Shown piece after piece: positions 1-8,380 of a stretch of 64,000 nt of DNA (positions are counted from its first letter, which is position 1; each line of letters begins with the position of its first letter). This DNA is from an uncultured Sulfitobacter sp. (lineage in GTDB: Bacteria > Pseudomonadota > Alphaproteobacteria > Rhodobacterales > Rhodobacteraceae). The notes beneath the pieces are model-generated. The model had not been told where the DNA came from, searched no databases, and saw nothing but the letters and a program-made list of their open reading frames with translations. The stretch is taken from NCBI GenBank assembly GCA_913060815.1, contig CAJXSZ010000002.1:186001-250000 (forward strand), given 5' to 3'. Made by a program: the position numbers and the translations under genes.

Positions 1-555
1 GCCTCGGCGCCCGATCTTGATCATCTCACCCATGATGTTGGGGCAAGTCGGCTCTCCCACTAGGCAGACATCCATACGCTCGTTGTTGTTTTCCATATAT
101 TCCAACAACGCGAGGGTGCCATCCACAGACTCTCCCTCTTCATCACCTGTGATCGTAATCACAACCGAACCATCAGGCGGCGTATTGCGCACAAAATCAA
201 CCGCGGCGGCGGCAAAGGCGGCGACACCTGATTTCATATCCGTGGTGCCACGTCCGTACATAATGTCATCTTTAATCTCGGCTCCAAAGGGTGGCATGGT
301 CCATGCCGCCTCATCTCCGATTGGCACCACATCTGTATGACCGTTAAAGCCAAAGCTGCGCGTGTTCCCCTGCGTCCCCCAGCGCGCGAACAGATTACGA
401 ATGCCACCGCGATCCGCCCATCCACAGCTAAATCCCGCGTCGCTCAACAGGTCATGCAAGATGTCCAAAGCCCCCGCATCTGCAGGCGTCACAGAAGGGC
501 AACGAACCAACGCAGCGGTCAGATCAACGGGATCAACAGGTGAAAATTGCGACAT
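1..555 (-). CDS. dapE: succinyl-diaminopimelate desuccinylase (partial, C-terminus outside window)
   Basis: Reading the minus strand from the ATG at 553-555 gives 185 codons running off the left edge without a stop. The protein starts [20 protein letters not shown] and shows M20-peptidase metal motifs: FNGHTDVVP (metal-binding His and Asp of HTDVV), [10 protein letters not shown] and GDEEGE. These identify DapE, the zinc-dependent cytoplasmic hydrolase that removes succinate from N-succinyl-LL-diaminopimelate in lysine and peptidoglycan synthesis. dapD, two steps earlier in the pathway, lies on the same strand at 4209-5036, but plus-strand Hint genes separate them, so dapE probably has its own promoter in 556-821. 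Only the N-terminal half is visible. Confidence 0.95.
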   Translation of the reverse strand, partial: MSQFSPVDPVDLTAALVRCPSVTPADAGALDILHDLLSDAGFSCGWADRGGIRNLFARWGTQGNTRSFGFNGHTDVVPIGDEAAWTMPPFGAEIKDDIMYGRGTTDMKSGVAAFAAAAVDFVRNTPPDGSVVITITGDEEGESVDGTLALLEYMENNNERMDVCLVGEPTCPNIMGEMIKIGRRG

Positions 556-821
556 TAGACAAAGCTCCTCACGAAAGTGCTGCGCCTTTATCCCCTCTGT
601 GGTGCAAAAGTGCCAGTCCCGACAGCACGCCACAAATCGCGCTTCATTTGCGGCAAAATTGTGTTAACCTAGACGGATAACAAATGACCCGAGGCAGGGT
701 GCGAGCAGTTCCAACACCTGAAAACAGGGGCGGAACAGTCTGGATACAGACAATTTCGAACGGGGTGACTCCCTGTGAGATATTTATGTGCGCTGTCTCA
801 TTTAAGGTGTGAGGCAGTGAC
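556..821. promoter_or_regulatory. divergent intergenic region dapE / Hint genes
   Basis: 266 bases between the divergent starts of dapE and the first Hint gene. It must hold both promoters, but I could not pick a convincing -35/-10 pair. Small hairpins are visible, e.g. GTCTG-gata-CAGAC at 738-751. The Hint gene has a GAGG ribosome site at about 809-812, before its ATG at 822. Confidence 0.4.
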
Positions 822-2405
822 ATGGTAGCAGCATCCGAGCTTGATATCGACACGGTGCGTGAAGGCACCACCGCGCTGGATATGGCGCAGGAAATGTTTG
901 GTGCAGGCGTCACGGTGACGGGTGCCACATACTATGGCGATACTGATAGCGCAGGCACCTATTCGGGCGGCGATACGACATCGCCGGGGGTAGTGCCGGG
1001 CGATACTGGCGTGATCATGTCCACAGGCGACGCCGAAGATTTCACCAACTCGAACGGGCAATCCAACCAAAGCGCCAGTACCTCGACCAACACGTCAGGC
1101 ACCAATAATTTTAGTCAGTACAACAACGCAGCGGGCGGCACGACCTATGACGCTTCAACGCTGGATGTGGATTTTATTCCCGACAGTGACACGCTTACGA
1201 TGCAGTTTGTCTTTAGCTCGGAAGAATACCCCGAGTTCGCGAATTCAATCTATCAGGATTTCTTTGGTGTTTGGGTCAACGGCAACTTTGTCGAGCATGA
1301 CGTGGGCGATGGCAGCACAGCGCCCTTCAATATCTCGACGGATAACAACATCAACATGTACGTCGACAATACGACCGACGATTACAACACCGAGATGGAC
1401 GGCTTTACCATCACGCTTACGTTGACGATGAATGTCAACGCGGGCCAGACGAACTCGATACGGATCGCACTGGCAGATGTTGGCGATACCCAGTACGATT
1501 CGAACGTGCTGATCGCAGGTAACTCGGTCCAGACCGAGGTCGTTGCCATATCGGACAATGTAAACGTCTATCCCGACGGGACAACGACGCTGAATGTGCT
1601 CGACAATGACATCAACAATAATGCTGGCACCACACTGACCATTACCCACATCAACGGGCAAGCAGCCACAGTCGGCACTGCGATCACCTTACCAACAGGC
1701 CAGCAGGTCACACTGAATGCGGATGGTACGTTTAACGTCGTTGGGGACGGGGACGAAGAAGACTTTAACTTCACCTACACAATCGACAACGGAACCCAAA
1801 CGGATGTCGGTTTTGTCAACGCGACATCGGTGCCTTGTTTTGTTGCAGGAACCTTAATCGCTACGCCATATGGGGACCGCCGCGTTGAAGGGCTGCGGCC
1901 TGGTGATCTGGTGATGACCAAAGATGAAGGCGCACAGCCTCTGCGGTGGATCGGGTCGCGAAGCGTGGCCGCTGTGGGCGACTTTGCCCCCATACACATC
2001 CGCGCCAATACGCTGGGCCAGCACAGGGATCTCCTCGTCTCACCGCTACACCGCGTATTGATCAAGGACAATTTGGCGGAACTGTTGTTTGGCGAGGCCG
2101 AAGTCTTGGTTGCTGCGCGTGATCTGGTGAACGACCACACAATTACGCGGCGCGCAGGCGGAGAAGTGACCTATGTCCATCTGTTGTTCGATCGCCATCA
2201 AGTCGTCTTCTCCGAAGGCCTTGAGACAGAGAGCTTCCTCCCTGGGCCACAGACTGCCGAGAGTTTCGAGGCTGAAGTCGTCGAAGAGATTTATAGCTTT
2301 TTCCCTGAATTAGACCCTGATACGGGCGCGGGCTATCCGCCTGCGGCACGCCGTACCCTGAAACGATATGAGGCGGAGCTCTTGCGCGCCGCAAAGGTGG
2401 CATAA
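822..2405 (+). CDS. choice-of-anchor L / Hint domain protein
   Basis: 527 residues. Residues about 10-235 resemble the choice-of-anchor L domain of bacterial surface proteins (Asn/Ser/Thr-rich, with FVFSSEEYPEF and FFGVWVNG). About 240-330 is a cadherin/Ig-like segment (VLDNDINNNAGT). About 337-490 is a Hint_2 (hedgehog/intein-like) domain starting CFVAGTLIATPYG, with the candidate nucleophile Cys339 and the block-B-type His410 in SPLHRVL. Hint domains can perform autoproteolysis; whether this one does is inference. I see no N-terminal signal peptide, so any export would need another route, such as type I secretion. Its TAA overlaps the next gene's ATG by one base (TAATG), implying translational coupling. 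Domain assignments rest on motif recognition. Confidence 0.85.
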   Translation: MVAASELDIDTVREGTTALDMAQEMFGAGVTVTGATYYGDTDSAGTYSGGDTTSPGVVPGDTGVIMSTGDAEDFTNSNGQSNQSASTSTNTSGTNNFSQYNNAAGGTTYDASTLDVDFIPDSDTLTMQFVFSSEEYPEFANSIYQDFFGVWVNGNFVEHDVGDGSTAPFNISTDNNINMYVDNTTDDYNTEMDGFTITLTLTMNVNAGQTNSIRIALADVGDTQYDSNVLIAGNSVQTEVVAISDNVNVYPDGTTTLNVLDNDINNNAGTTLTITHINGQAATVGTAITLPTGQQVTLNADGTFNVVGDGDEEDFNFTYTIDNGTQTDVGFVNATSVPCFVAGTLIATPYGDRRVEGLRPGDLVMTKDEGAQPLRWIGSRSVAAVGDFAPIHIRANTLGQHRDLLVSPLHRVLIKDNLAELLFGEAEVLVAARDLVNDHTITRRAGGEVTYVHLLFDRHQVVFSEGLETESFLPGPQTAESFEAEVVEEIYSFFPELDPDTGAGYPPAARRTLKRYEAELLRAAKVA

Positions 2406-3499
2406 TGACTTGGCTTGCACTTACCGACCACTCCGAGCGTCGCTTGTCCCTGCGCGGGCTTGGCCATGAAAAGCGCAATGAGCCGATCCTAATTGATCAC
2501 CCAGAGACCGAAATCACGCGCGGCAGCATCGTATTCGAGACGCAGGTCGCCGAGGACAGCAAGCCACAAGTGCTATTCGGCTTTACCACGCCACATCCAA
2601 GCCACCGCAGCCTTGTGTTTCAGGCAATTCCCGGAGGCGGCGTTGCAATGGTTCACGTACAGGGCGACAAGATTGCGCATGCCGCTATCGCGCATCGCAA
2701 TTCAGGCCGCGCCGAGGTGCTGCGTCTGACCTACGCGTGGGACACGAAATACAACTGGGGGCGGCTGACGCTTGAGCAGGAGGGCGAGCGTACTGTTACC
2801 AGTGTTGCTGTGGAGAATCCGCTGCCTTTCACACTGGATGATGCGCGCGATTTGATGTTGGGACGTGGCAGCCACACCTATGCGCCCGACATGGTCTTTG
2901 CTGCTCTCTCGGATCAGATCGAGGCGATCGGGGTCAATCCGACCCTATCCACCAACACGCCCGTTGCCACGCCTTGGGGCTACCGCGATATCGGCACGCT
3001 AAAGCGCGGAGATACGGTCTATACCACCGACGGCTCTGTTGTGCCTGTTCTGCAAACAGTGAGCCGCACGGTTCCGGCGCGCGGCAGCTTTGCTCCTATT
3101 CGGATGCGCGCGCCCTACTACGGCTTACAGGATGATATTGTCGTAGCCCCTGAACAGCATGTGGTGATCGATGGGCCAGAGGTAGAGTATCTTTTCTCTT
3201 GCGAGAAAGTGCTGACTCCTGCGCGCCATTTGGTAAACGGTTTTGCCGCCCGAACAGAGCCATCCGGACAGCTGATTACATACACGCAGCTTATCCTGCC
3301 ACAGCACGAGGCACTTATTGCTGGCGGAGCTCCTTTAGAGAGTATGTATATCGGCCGTATCCGCCGCGACACGCACCAGCTTGCCTCTAGCGTGATGTTT
3401 GGCGTGGACCGAAATGATCTGCCAGAACACAGAACGCCATCGCACAAGGTGCTTAAATGGTATGAGGCGATCCATCTGGCAAAGCGGCGCGCCGCCTAG
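2405..3499 (+). CDS. Hint domain protein lacking the catalytic cysteine
   Basis: 364 residues, coupled to the preceding gene through TAATG. Residues about 1-165 are beta-rich and look like a LamG/concanavalin-type jelly roll (FETQVAEDSKPQVLFGF; YNWGRLTLEQEG), an inference from pattern. The C-terminal half aligns with the neighbour's Hint_2 domain: ATPWGYRDIGTLKRGDTVYT matches ATPYGDRRVEGLRPGDLVMT, and both proteins end in a similar LKxYEAxxLxxAK tail. The position of the Hint Cys is Thr180, while the block-B His is kept (His252, PEQHVV). The domain is therefore probably unable to self-cleave through the usual thioester. The gene meets the 112-residue minus-strand gene tail to tail with a 4-base overlap. 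Function unknown; perhaps a structural partner of the first protein. Confidence 0.82.
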   Translation: MTWLALTDHSERRLSLRGLGHEKRNEPILIDHPETEITRGSIVFETQVAEDSKPQVLFGFTTPHPSHRSLVFQAIPGGGVAMVHVQGDKIAHAAIAHRNSGRAEVLRLTYAWDTKYNWGRLTLEQEGERTVTSVAVENPLPFTLDDARDLMLGRGSHTYAPDMVFAALSDQIEAIGVNPTLSTNTPVATPWGYRDIGTLKRGDTVYTTDGSVVPVLQTVSRTVPARGSFAPIRMRAPYYGLQDDIVVAPEQHVVIDGPEVEYLFSCEKVLTPARHLVNGFAARTEPSGQLITYTQLILPQHEALIAGGAPLESMYIGRIRRDTHQLASSVMFGVDRNDLPEHRTPSHKVLKWYEAIHLAKRRAA

Positions 3500-3834
3500 T
3501 CAAAGAATGGTGTCATCTGCGCAATGATGACGGAGTTCTCTTCAAGCGCGCGCATCATCAATCTGCGCTCCTCGGCGTCGATCTCTTCGCCCTCGGCCTC
3601 ACGTTCCGCCAGTGTGCCATAGCCAGTCACATCCAGCGGTGCCGTATCTGCTTGCTTAAGTATCGCGACGGTCTCACGGACAGCCTCAGCTTCATCAATG
3701 CCAGAGGCAAAGCACATAAGCGCAGCACCCGTTGATTTTTCGGGCAGGCCATCGCCCGTCTTGCGACCGATCTCAACCAGCAAAGTATATACTTGCTGCC
3801 GCGACGGCTTCTTGGGCTTTTTCTCTTCGGTCAT
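3496..3834 (-). CDS. conserved small cytoplasmic protein, unknown function
   Basis: 112 residues, Lys-rich at the N-terminus (MTEEKKPKKPSRQQ) and then mostly helical and acidic. There is no signal peptide or membrane segment, and I recognise no family. An AGGA ribosome site lies just upstream of the ATG at 3834, and the gene starts 18 bases after the stop of the secreted 118-residue protein, so it is probably the third gene of a dapD operon. The Glu-rich C-terminal part has no catalytic motif I can name. Probably a Rhodobacterales-specific protein. Confidence 0.7.
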   Translation of the reverse strand: MTEEKKPKKPSRQQVYTLLVEIGRKTGDGLPEKSTGAALMCFASGIDEAEAVRETVAILKQADTAPLDVTGYGTLAEREAEGEEIDAEERRLMMRALEENSVIIAQMTPFFD

Positions 3835-3852
3835 TCTTTAATCCTGAACAGG

Positions 3853-4209
3853 CTATTCGCATTTGCGCAGCATGCTGATCCGTGCGCCTTTTTGGATGAC
3901 AGCGATGCCCGTATCCGTCCGCATGATCATAATCCGCCTCTCGAACGGCGTGCCATCTGCACGGCAGATCGCAGTATAAAGCGTAGCATCCATACCGCCC
4001 ACCCGCGTCGCATCGCGTAAATTACAGCGGCTGCCAACAGCGAAAAAGATATTGGACGTCAACAAAATTGCCCCGCCATCTTTACCGATGCTGGTACAAT
4101 CCCAACTGTCGCCAGAGGAATGATCAGGGCGGTAGCGGCCGTCATACGGCCCTGCCCACACGCCTGCTGCCGTTACCGACAGCAAAAGTATAAGCAGGGC
4201 GCGCTGCAT
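3853..4209 (-). CDS. small secreted protein, unknown function
   Basis: 118 residues. A clear Sec signal peptide ([19 protein letters not shown], predicted cleavage after WAG or WA) is followed by a mature domain of about 98 residues with four Cys (DCTSIG, RCNLRD, ICRADG, RKCE), suggesting two disulphides in the periplasm. Its ATG overlaps the dapD stop (TGATG), so translation is probably coupled to dapD. I do not recognise the family. Confidence 0.75.
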   Translation of the reverse strand: MQRALLILLLSVTAAGVWAGPYDGRYRPDHSSGDSWDCTSIGKDGGAILLTSNIFFAVGSRCNLRDATRVGGMDATLYTAICRADGTPFERRIMIMRTDTGIAVIQKGARISMLRKCE

Positions 4210-5036
4210 CAGTCGCGCAGCAGTTCGTTGATGGAAGTCTTCGAGCGTGTCTTCTCGTCCACACGCTTGACGATTACCACACAGTAGAGGCTCACATTAT
4301 TCTTGGACGGCATAGAACCTGCGACAACGACCGATCCAGATGGCACTTCGCCGTACATGACTTCGCCTGTTTCGCGGTCTACGATTTTTGTGGACTGGCC
4401 AATATAGACGCCCATCCCCAAAACAGAGCCTTCGCGCACGATACAGCCCTCAACTACTTCGGAGCGCGCCCCGATAAAGCAGTTGTCCTCGATAATTGTC
4501 GGACCCGCCTGCATCGGCTCAAGCACACCGCCGATGCCTACACCGCCGGAAAGGTGCACGTTCTTGCCAATCTGTGCGCAGGACCCGACAGAGGCCCATG
4601 TATCAACCATCGTGCCTTCGCCCACGTTTGCGCCAAGGTTTACAAACGATGGCATCAGCACTGCGCCGGGAGCGATATAAGCAGACTTGCGCACGATGGA
4701 GCCAGGTACAGCGCGGAACCCCGCAGCATTCCAGTCCGCCGGACCCCAGCCTTTGAATTTACTGTCGACTTTGTCCCACCAGTTGGAGCCTTGTGGTCCG
4801 CCTGACTGCTCTTCCATATCCTGAATGCGGAAGCCCAACAGAACCGCCTTTTTCGCCCACTGGTTCACATGCCAATCGCCATTTTCCTGACGTTCGGCCA
4901 CGCGCAATTTGCCACTGTCGAGGGCCGCAAGCGTTGCCTCGATCGCATCGCGCGTCTCGCCTTTGGTGTCGGGCGTGATGGTGTCGCGGGCGTCCCATGC
5001 GGATTCAATTGCGGTTTCAAGCTGTGCGTTGGACAT
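4209..5036 (-). CDS. dapD: 2,3,4,5-tetrahydropyridine-2,6-dicarboxylate N-succinyltransferase
   Basis: 275 residues, the usual DapD length. The enzyme transfers succinyl from succinyl-CoA to tetrahydrodipicolinate in the diaminopimelate/lysine pathway. Residues about 1-100 form the helical N-terminal domain. From about 105 to 235 run hexapeptide repeats of a left-handed beta-helix ([47 protein letters not shown]). The C-terminal segment has [18 protein letters not shown] ribosome site lies 8 to 9 bases before the ATG. It is the first gene of a minus-strand group with the two small genes downstream. Confidence 0.97.
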   Translation of the reverse strand: MSNAQLETAIESAWDARDTITPDTKGETRDAIEATLAALDSGKLRVAERQENGDWHVNQWAKKAVLLGFRIQDMEEQSGGPQGSNWWDKVDSKFKGWGPADWNAAGFRAVPGSIVRKSAYIAPGAVLMPSFVNLGANVGEGTMVDTWASVGSCAQIGKNVHLSGGVGIGGVLEPMQAGPTIIEDNCFIGARSEVVEGCIVREGSVLGMGVYIGQSTKIVDRETGEVMYGEVPSGSVVVAGSMPSKNNVSLYCVVIVKRVDEKTRSKTSINELLRD

Positions 5037-5193
5037 GAATGGTGCTCCGTTGAGAAAAAGTGTTAGCCCGCGCTATACGCCGCCCTGCCTTTCCACGCAA
5101 TCCTAAGGGCGTTTTGGTGCGATGTGGAATGGCGTGGCACGCCACGTCAATTTTGTGCATGGTGCGCGAAAGAGCAATCGAATTGAGGACAAG

Positions 5194-6054
5194 ATGAGTA
5201 AGAAAACCCAGCACCCGTTGCGCGATGCAGGTACAGACCGTGAGGCAGCAGCCGGCGTTCCCGTCACACCGCAAACCCAAGCACCTGCGTACAAGCTCGC
5301 ATTCAACGACTTCGACTTCATGTGCCGTGACGATATGCGGCCCGTACGCTTCCAGCTTGAACTGCTGAAGCCCGAGGTGATGCTGAACGAATACGGGATA
5401 AATTCTACCATTGTTCTGTTCGGCGGTGCGCGGATTCCCGAACCATCCAAGAAAGATCAGGCGCGGACCAAAACGCTGGCCGATCTGTCGCGGTTCTATG
5501 ATGAAACGCGCGAATTTGCGCGGCTGATGACGCTTAAATCAATGGCAGGTGGCGGGCGTGATGATGTTATCGTCACAGGAGGCGGCCCTGGTGTGATGGA
5601 GGCGGGCAACCGTGGTGCCGTGGATGCGGGCGGCGTGTCCATCGGCCTTAATATCGTGCTTCCGTTCGAGCAGGCACCGAATGAGTATGTTTCGCCCGAG
5701 CTGTGTTTCAACTTCCACTATTTCGCGATCAGAAAAATGCACTTCCTGATGCGTGCAAAAGCGATCTGTGTCTTCCCGGGTGGCTTTGGCACCATGGACG
5801 AGTTGTTTGAGGCGCTCACCCTAATCCAAACGGGTCGGATGGAGCGGGTGCCGTTCTTGTTGTTTGGCCGCGATTTCTGGCAGGGCATTATCAATTGGGA
5901 CGCACTTGCAGACGCAGGCACCATCTCTGCCGAAGACCTTGATCTGTTCCGTTTCGTGGAAACAGCGCAAGAGGCCGTGGAGATGATCGAAAACTGGGGC
6001 GAGCCATCGGCGCGCGATAGTGTCCCCGGTCGGCAGTCGATCTCGACAGATTAG
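5194..6054 (+). CDS. LOG family protein (nucleotide 5'-monophosphate nucleosidase / Lonely-guy fold)
   Basis: 286 residues from the ATG at 5194, chosen because GAGG precedes it and upstream in-frame residues look non-coding. It carries both LOG signatures: GGGPGVMEAGNRGA near residues 128-141 and PGGFGTMDE near 195-203. Members cleave nucleoside monophosphates to base plus ribose 5-phosphate; plant and some bacterial forms release active cytokinins. About 90 residues precede the Rossmann core, so this is a longer subtype than the minimal LOG enzyme. Which nucleotide it uses cannot be told from sequence. Confidence 0.88.
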   Translation: MSKKTQHPLRDAGTDREAAAGVPVTPQTQAPAYKLAFNDFDFMCRDDMRPVRFQLELLKPEVMLNEYGINSTIVLFGGARIPEPSKKDQARTKTLADLSRFYDETREFARLMTLKSMAGGGRDDVIVTGGGPGVMEAGNRGAVDAGGVSIGLNIVLPFEQAPNEYVSPELCFNFHYFAIRKMHFLMRAKAICVFPGGFGTMDELFEALTLIQTGRMERVPFLLFGRDFWQGIINWDALADAGTISAEDLDLFRFVETAQEAVEMIENWGEPSARDSVPGRQSISTD

Positions 6055-6266
6055 TGAAAGAGCTCTTCGGGCAATTCACACAGAGCAACGCGGTGCGGCA
6101 ATGTTTCCAGAACATGCTTGCCATCCTCTGTATCGCGAATGGAGTAGCCATAGCCTGCAAGGCGGTGCTTCCATTCGCGTGCAGACAGTGCTGCGCAGCG
6201 CTCGCGTGTGACAAGCTGCATCACCTCGTCGGCGACAAAGGCATCCTGCTTTAAAATAATAGTCAT
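6051..6266 (-). CDS. small conserved protein, unknown function
   Basis: 71 residues, with a strong AGGAG-type site (AGGAGATCAACG) immediately upstream of the ATG at 6266. It overlaps the 3' end of the LOG gene by 4 bases, tail to tail. No signal peptide or membrane segment. The sequence (MTIILKQDAFVADEVMQLVT, REWKHRLAGYGYSIRDTEDG) suggests a compact alpha/beta fold that I cannot assign. The good ribosome site and plausible composition argue for a real gene. Confidence 0.65.
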   Translation of the reverse strand: MTIILKQDAFVADEVMQLVTRERCAALSAREWKHRLAGYGYSIRDTEDGKHVLETLPHRVALCELPEELFH

Positions 6267-6373
6267 CGTTGATCTCCTGATTAAGTCGTCTCAGGAAACA
6301 ATCTGTTTTGATACCATGTCAGGATTCGGATGCGATTATGGCAGAACAGAGGTTTTTACACCCTGACCACACG

Positions 6374-7552
6374 TCAGCGTTGAACAACCCCTGATTCCGC
6401 TTCGATCTGGCGCTTGGACTTGCGTGCGCGCTCTGTCTCGGACTTGAGCTGGCCACAAGCCGCCATGATATCCTCGCCACGTGGCTTTCGCACGGGAGAG
6501 GCGTACCCCGCCTTGTGAACAATGTCCGAAAAGGCGCGGATACGATTATTAGAGGACCTTTTATAGGGCGCGCCCGGCCATTCGTTGAAGGGGATCAGGT
6601 TGATCTTTGCGGGGATGCCTTCAATCAACTTCATAAGCCGGTGCGCATCCTCGTCGCTGTCGTTAACGCCGTGCAGCATCACATACTCAAACGTGATCCG
6701 CTCGGAGTTGGAGACTTTGGGATATTCGCGCAGCGCGTCGAGCAAAGTCTCGATGTTCCAGCGTTTGTTAATCGGGACCAGCTTGTCGCGGACCTCATCC
6801 GTTGTTGCGTGAAACGAAACAGCCAGCTGACATCCGATCTCGGCCGCAGTGCGCGCAATCTCGGGCACCACACCAGAGGTCGACAGCGTGATCCGGCGGC
6901 GGCTCAGCTGGATGCCTTCAGGGTCCATCGCGATTTTCATCGCGTCGCGCACATTCTCGAAGTTATAGAGCGGCTCGCCCATGCCCATCAGGACAATATT
7001 GGAAAGCAGCCGCGCCTCATAGGTACGCGTGCCTGATTTGGGCCATTCATCCAGATCATCGCGGGCCACCATGACCTGACCGATGATCTCACCTGCTGTC
7101 AGGTTTCGGACCAGTTTCTGCGTGCCAGTGTGACAGAACGAACAGGTAAGCGTGCAGCCGACCTGAGAACTCACGCAAAGCGTGCCGCGATCACTTTCGG
7201 GGATGTAGACCACCTCGACCTCATGACCGCCCGCAATGCGCACAAGATACTTGCGGGTGCCGTCCTCGCTCACTTGCTTGGTTACGACCTCGGGGACCTC
7301 GACAACAAAGTGTTCCGCCAAATCAGCGCGGAACGCTTTGCTCAGGTTGGTCATGGCGTCGAAATCGCGCACACCCCAGTTGTAGATCCACTGCCAAATC
7401 TGGCCGACGCGCATCTTAGCCTGCTTCTCAGGCGTACCAATCGCAATCAGCGCATCGCGCATCGCGTCGCGCGTCATACCCACAAGGTTCGCTGGCCCCT
7501 CAGGCAACCTACGCGGCATGGTATGGACGTCTTGGGTAATCGGTGCGGACAT
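6374..7552 (-). CDS. rlmN: 23S rRNA (adenine(2503)-C(2))-methyltransferase / tRNA m2A37 methyltransferase
   Basis: 392 residues. A radical-SAM enzyme that methylates C2 of A2503 in 23S rRNA and, in studied bacteria, A37 of some tRNAs. The 4Fe-4S cluster motif is C133-x3-C137-x2-C140 ([12 protein letters not shown]). GMGEPLYN lies near 191-197, and the methyl-carrying Cys near the C-terminus is Cys366 (DIMAACGQL). Length and both Cys sets are typical, so it should be active. Single gene; a terminator-like hairpin lies between its start and the upstream gene. Confidence 0.97.
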   Translation of the reverse strand: MSAPITQDVHTMPRRLPEGPANLVGMTRDAMRDALIAIGTPEKQAKMRVGQIWQWIYNWGVRDFDAMTNLSKAFRADLAEHFVVEVPEVVTKQVSEDGTRKYLVRIAGGHEVEVVYIPESDRGTLCVSSQVGCTLTCSFCHTGTQKLVRNLTAGEIIGQVMVARDDLDEWPKSGTRTYEARLLSNIVLMGMGEPLYNFENVRDAMKIAMDPEGIQLSRRRITLSTSGVVPEIARTAAEIGCQLAVSFHATTDEVRDKLVPINKRWNIETLLDALREYPKVSNSERITFEYVMLHGVNDSDEDAHRLMKLIEGIPAKINLIPFNEWPGAPYKRSSNNRIRAFSDIVHKAGYASPVRKPRGEDIMAACGQLKSETERARKSKRQIEAESGVVQR

Positions 7553-7602
7553 GGGTGCGATTCCTATCTGGGCTGAACGCTATATAGGGGCTAGGGCTTC
7601 AA

Positions 7603-7637
7603 AATGAAAACAGCCCCGCCTTGGACAGGCAGGGCCG
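7603..7637 (-). terminator. rho-independent terminator of the IalB-like gene
   Basis: On the minus strand a 10-base-pair stem (CGGCCCTGCC / GGCGGGGCTG, two G-U pairs) with loop TGTCCAA is followed by TTTTCATTTT. It lies 21 bases beyond the stop of the 7658-8188 gene and upstream of rlmN, so it should end that transcript. Confidence 0.75.
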
Positions 7638-7657
7638 TATTGATTCAATGACTGTTT

Positions 7658-8188
7658 TTAACCGCCGCAGCGCTTAGCCGCGTCTTCCACAGCTGCGGTA
7701 AAGCCAAGCAGAGAAAATGTATCCTCGGTCTTGGTCCCTCGGCCTGAACGGCCTGTCAGTTTGGCATCTGCACCGCGTTTCATCGCGGTGATGATCTTTG
7801 CATCATCCGCAGTTGTCGCAGGCCATGCCCACTCACCCTCTGTGAACAATTCGAAAGCGTTGCCCGAAATATCGAGGCTCACAGTTGAGCCACTGGCGAA
7901 CGGGTAACCACCTGTAAATGCGACCTGACCCTTTGCACCAGCGCTGGGGCGGTAAAACACCATCAGCAATGTCTGGCCGCGGTTCACGGCAACCACACGG
8001 CCATCGCGCGAGTTCACTGTTTCCTTCGGCGTGGAGACACCCCAACACTCTGTCGGGTTGTCTTCTACAAACACGCTCCAATCCGTCTTCGCCGCGACGC
8101 GATTGCTGCTTTGGCTTTGCGCAAACGCGCTGCCAGCAATAAGGGCCGCCATGCACGCAGCCGCTACGCCCGTTTTCAAAAATGCCAT
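7658..8188 (-). CDS. invasion-associated locus B (IalB) family secreted protein
   Basis: 176 residues from the ATG at 8188, which has GGAGAG upstream; a start 20 codons earlier would put extra residues before an obvious signal peptide. The signal is MAFLKTGVAAACMAALIAGSAFAQ, cleaved after AFA. The mature part begins WSVFVEDNPTECWGVSTPKE, the hallmark of the IalB-like family in Alphaproteobacteria, and ends with a paired Cys (AAKRCGG). The role is not established outside Bartonella, where IalB is linked to erythrocyte invasion; in a marine bacterium it is probably a periplasmic or envelope protein. Confidence 0.82.
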   Translation of the reverse strand: MAFLKTGVAAACMAALIAGSAFAQSQSSNRVAAKTDWSVFVEDNPTECWGVSTPKETVNSRDGRVVAVNRGQTLLMVFYRPSAGAKGQVAFTGGYPFASGSTVSLDISGNAFELFTEGEWAWPATTADDAKIITAMKRGADAKLTGRSGRGTKTEDTFSLLGFTAAVEDAAKRCGG

Positions 8189-8380
8189 CTGTCCAACTCT
8201 CCAGCCGTCTTGTTGCCCCAACATAATGCAAAACACTGCTGCAACCACTTTTGACTGGGTCGTTCTTATGCAATGGTTTACGTCTCTTTAGACAACAAAC
8301 ACCATAACGCGAAAGACGCGAGTACCGAAACCCCGCATTGGCAGGTTTTCGCGCATAAATCCGACGAAAAGGACCATCCA

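Noticed and set aside
822-3499. Hint domains as inteins in a host protein
   Set aside because: There is no C-terminal extein or C-terminal Asn-plus-nucleophile splice junction. The Hint domain is C-terminal, as in Hint_2 proteins.
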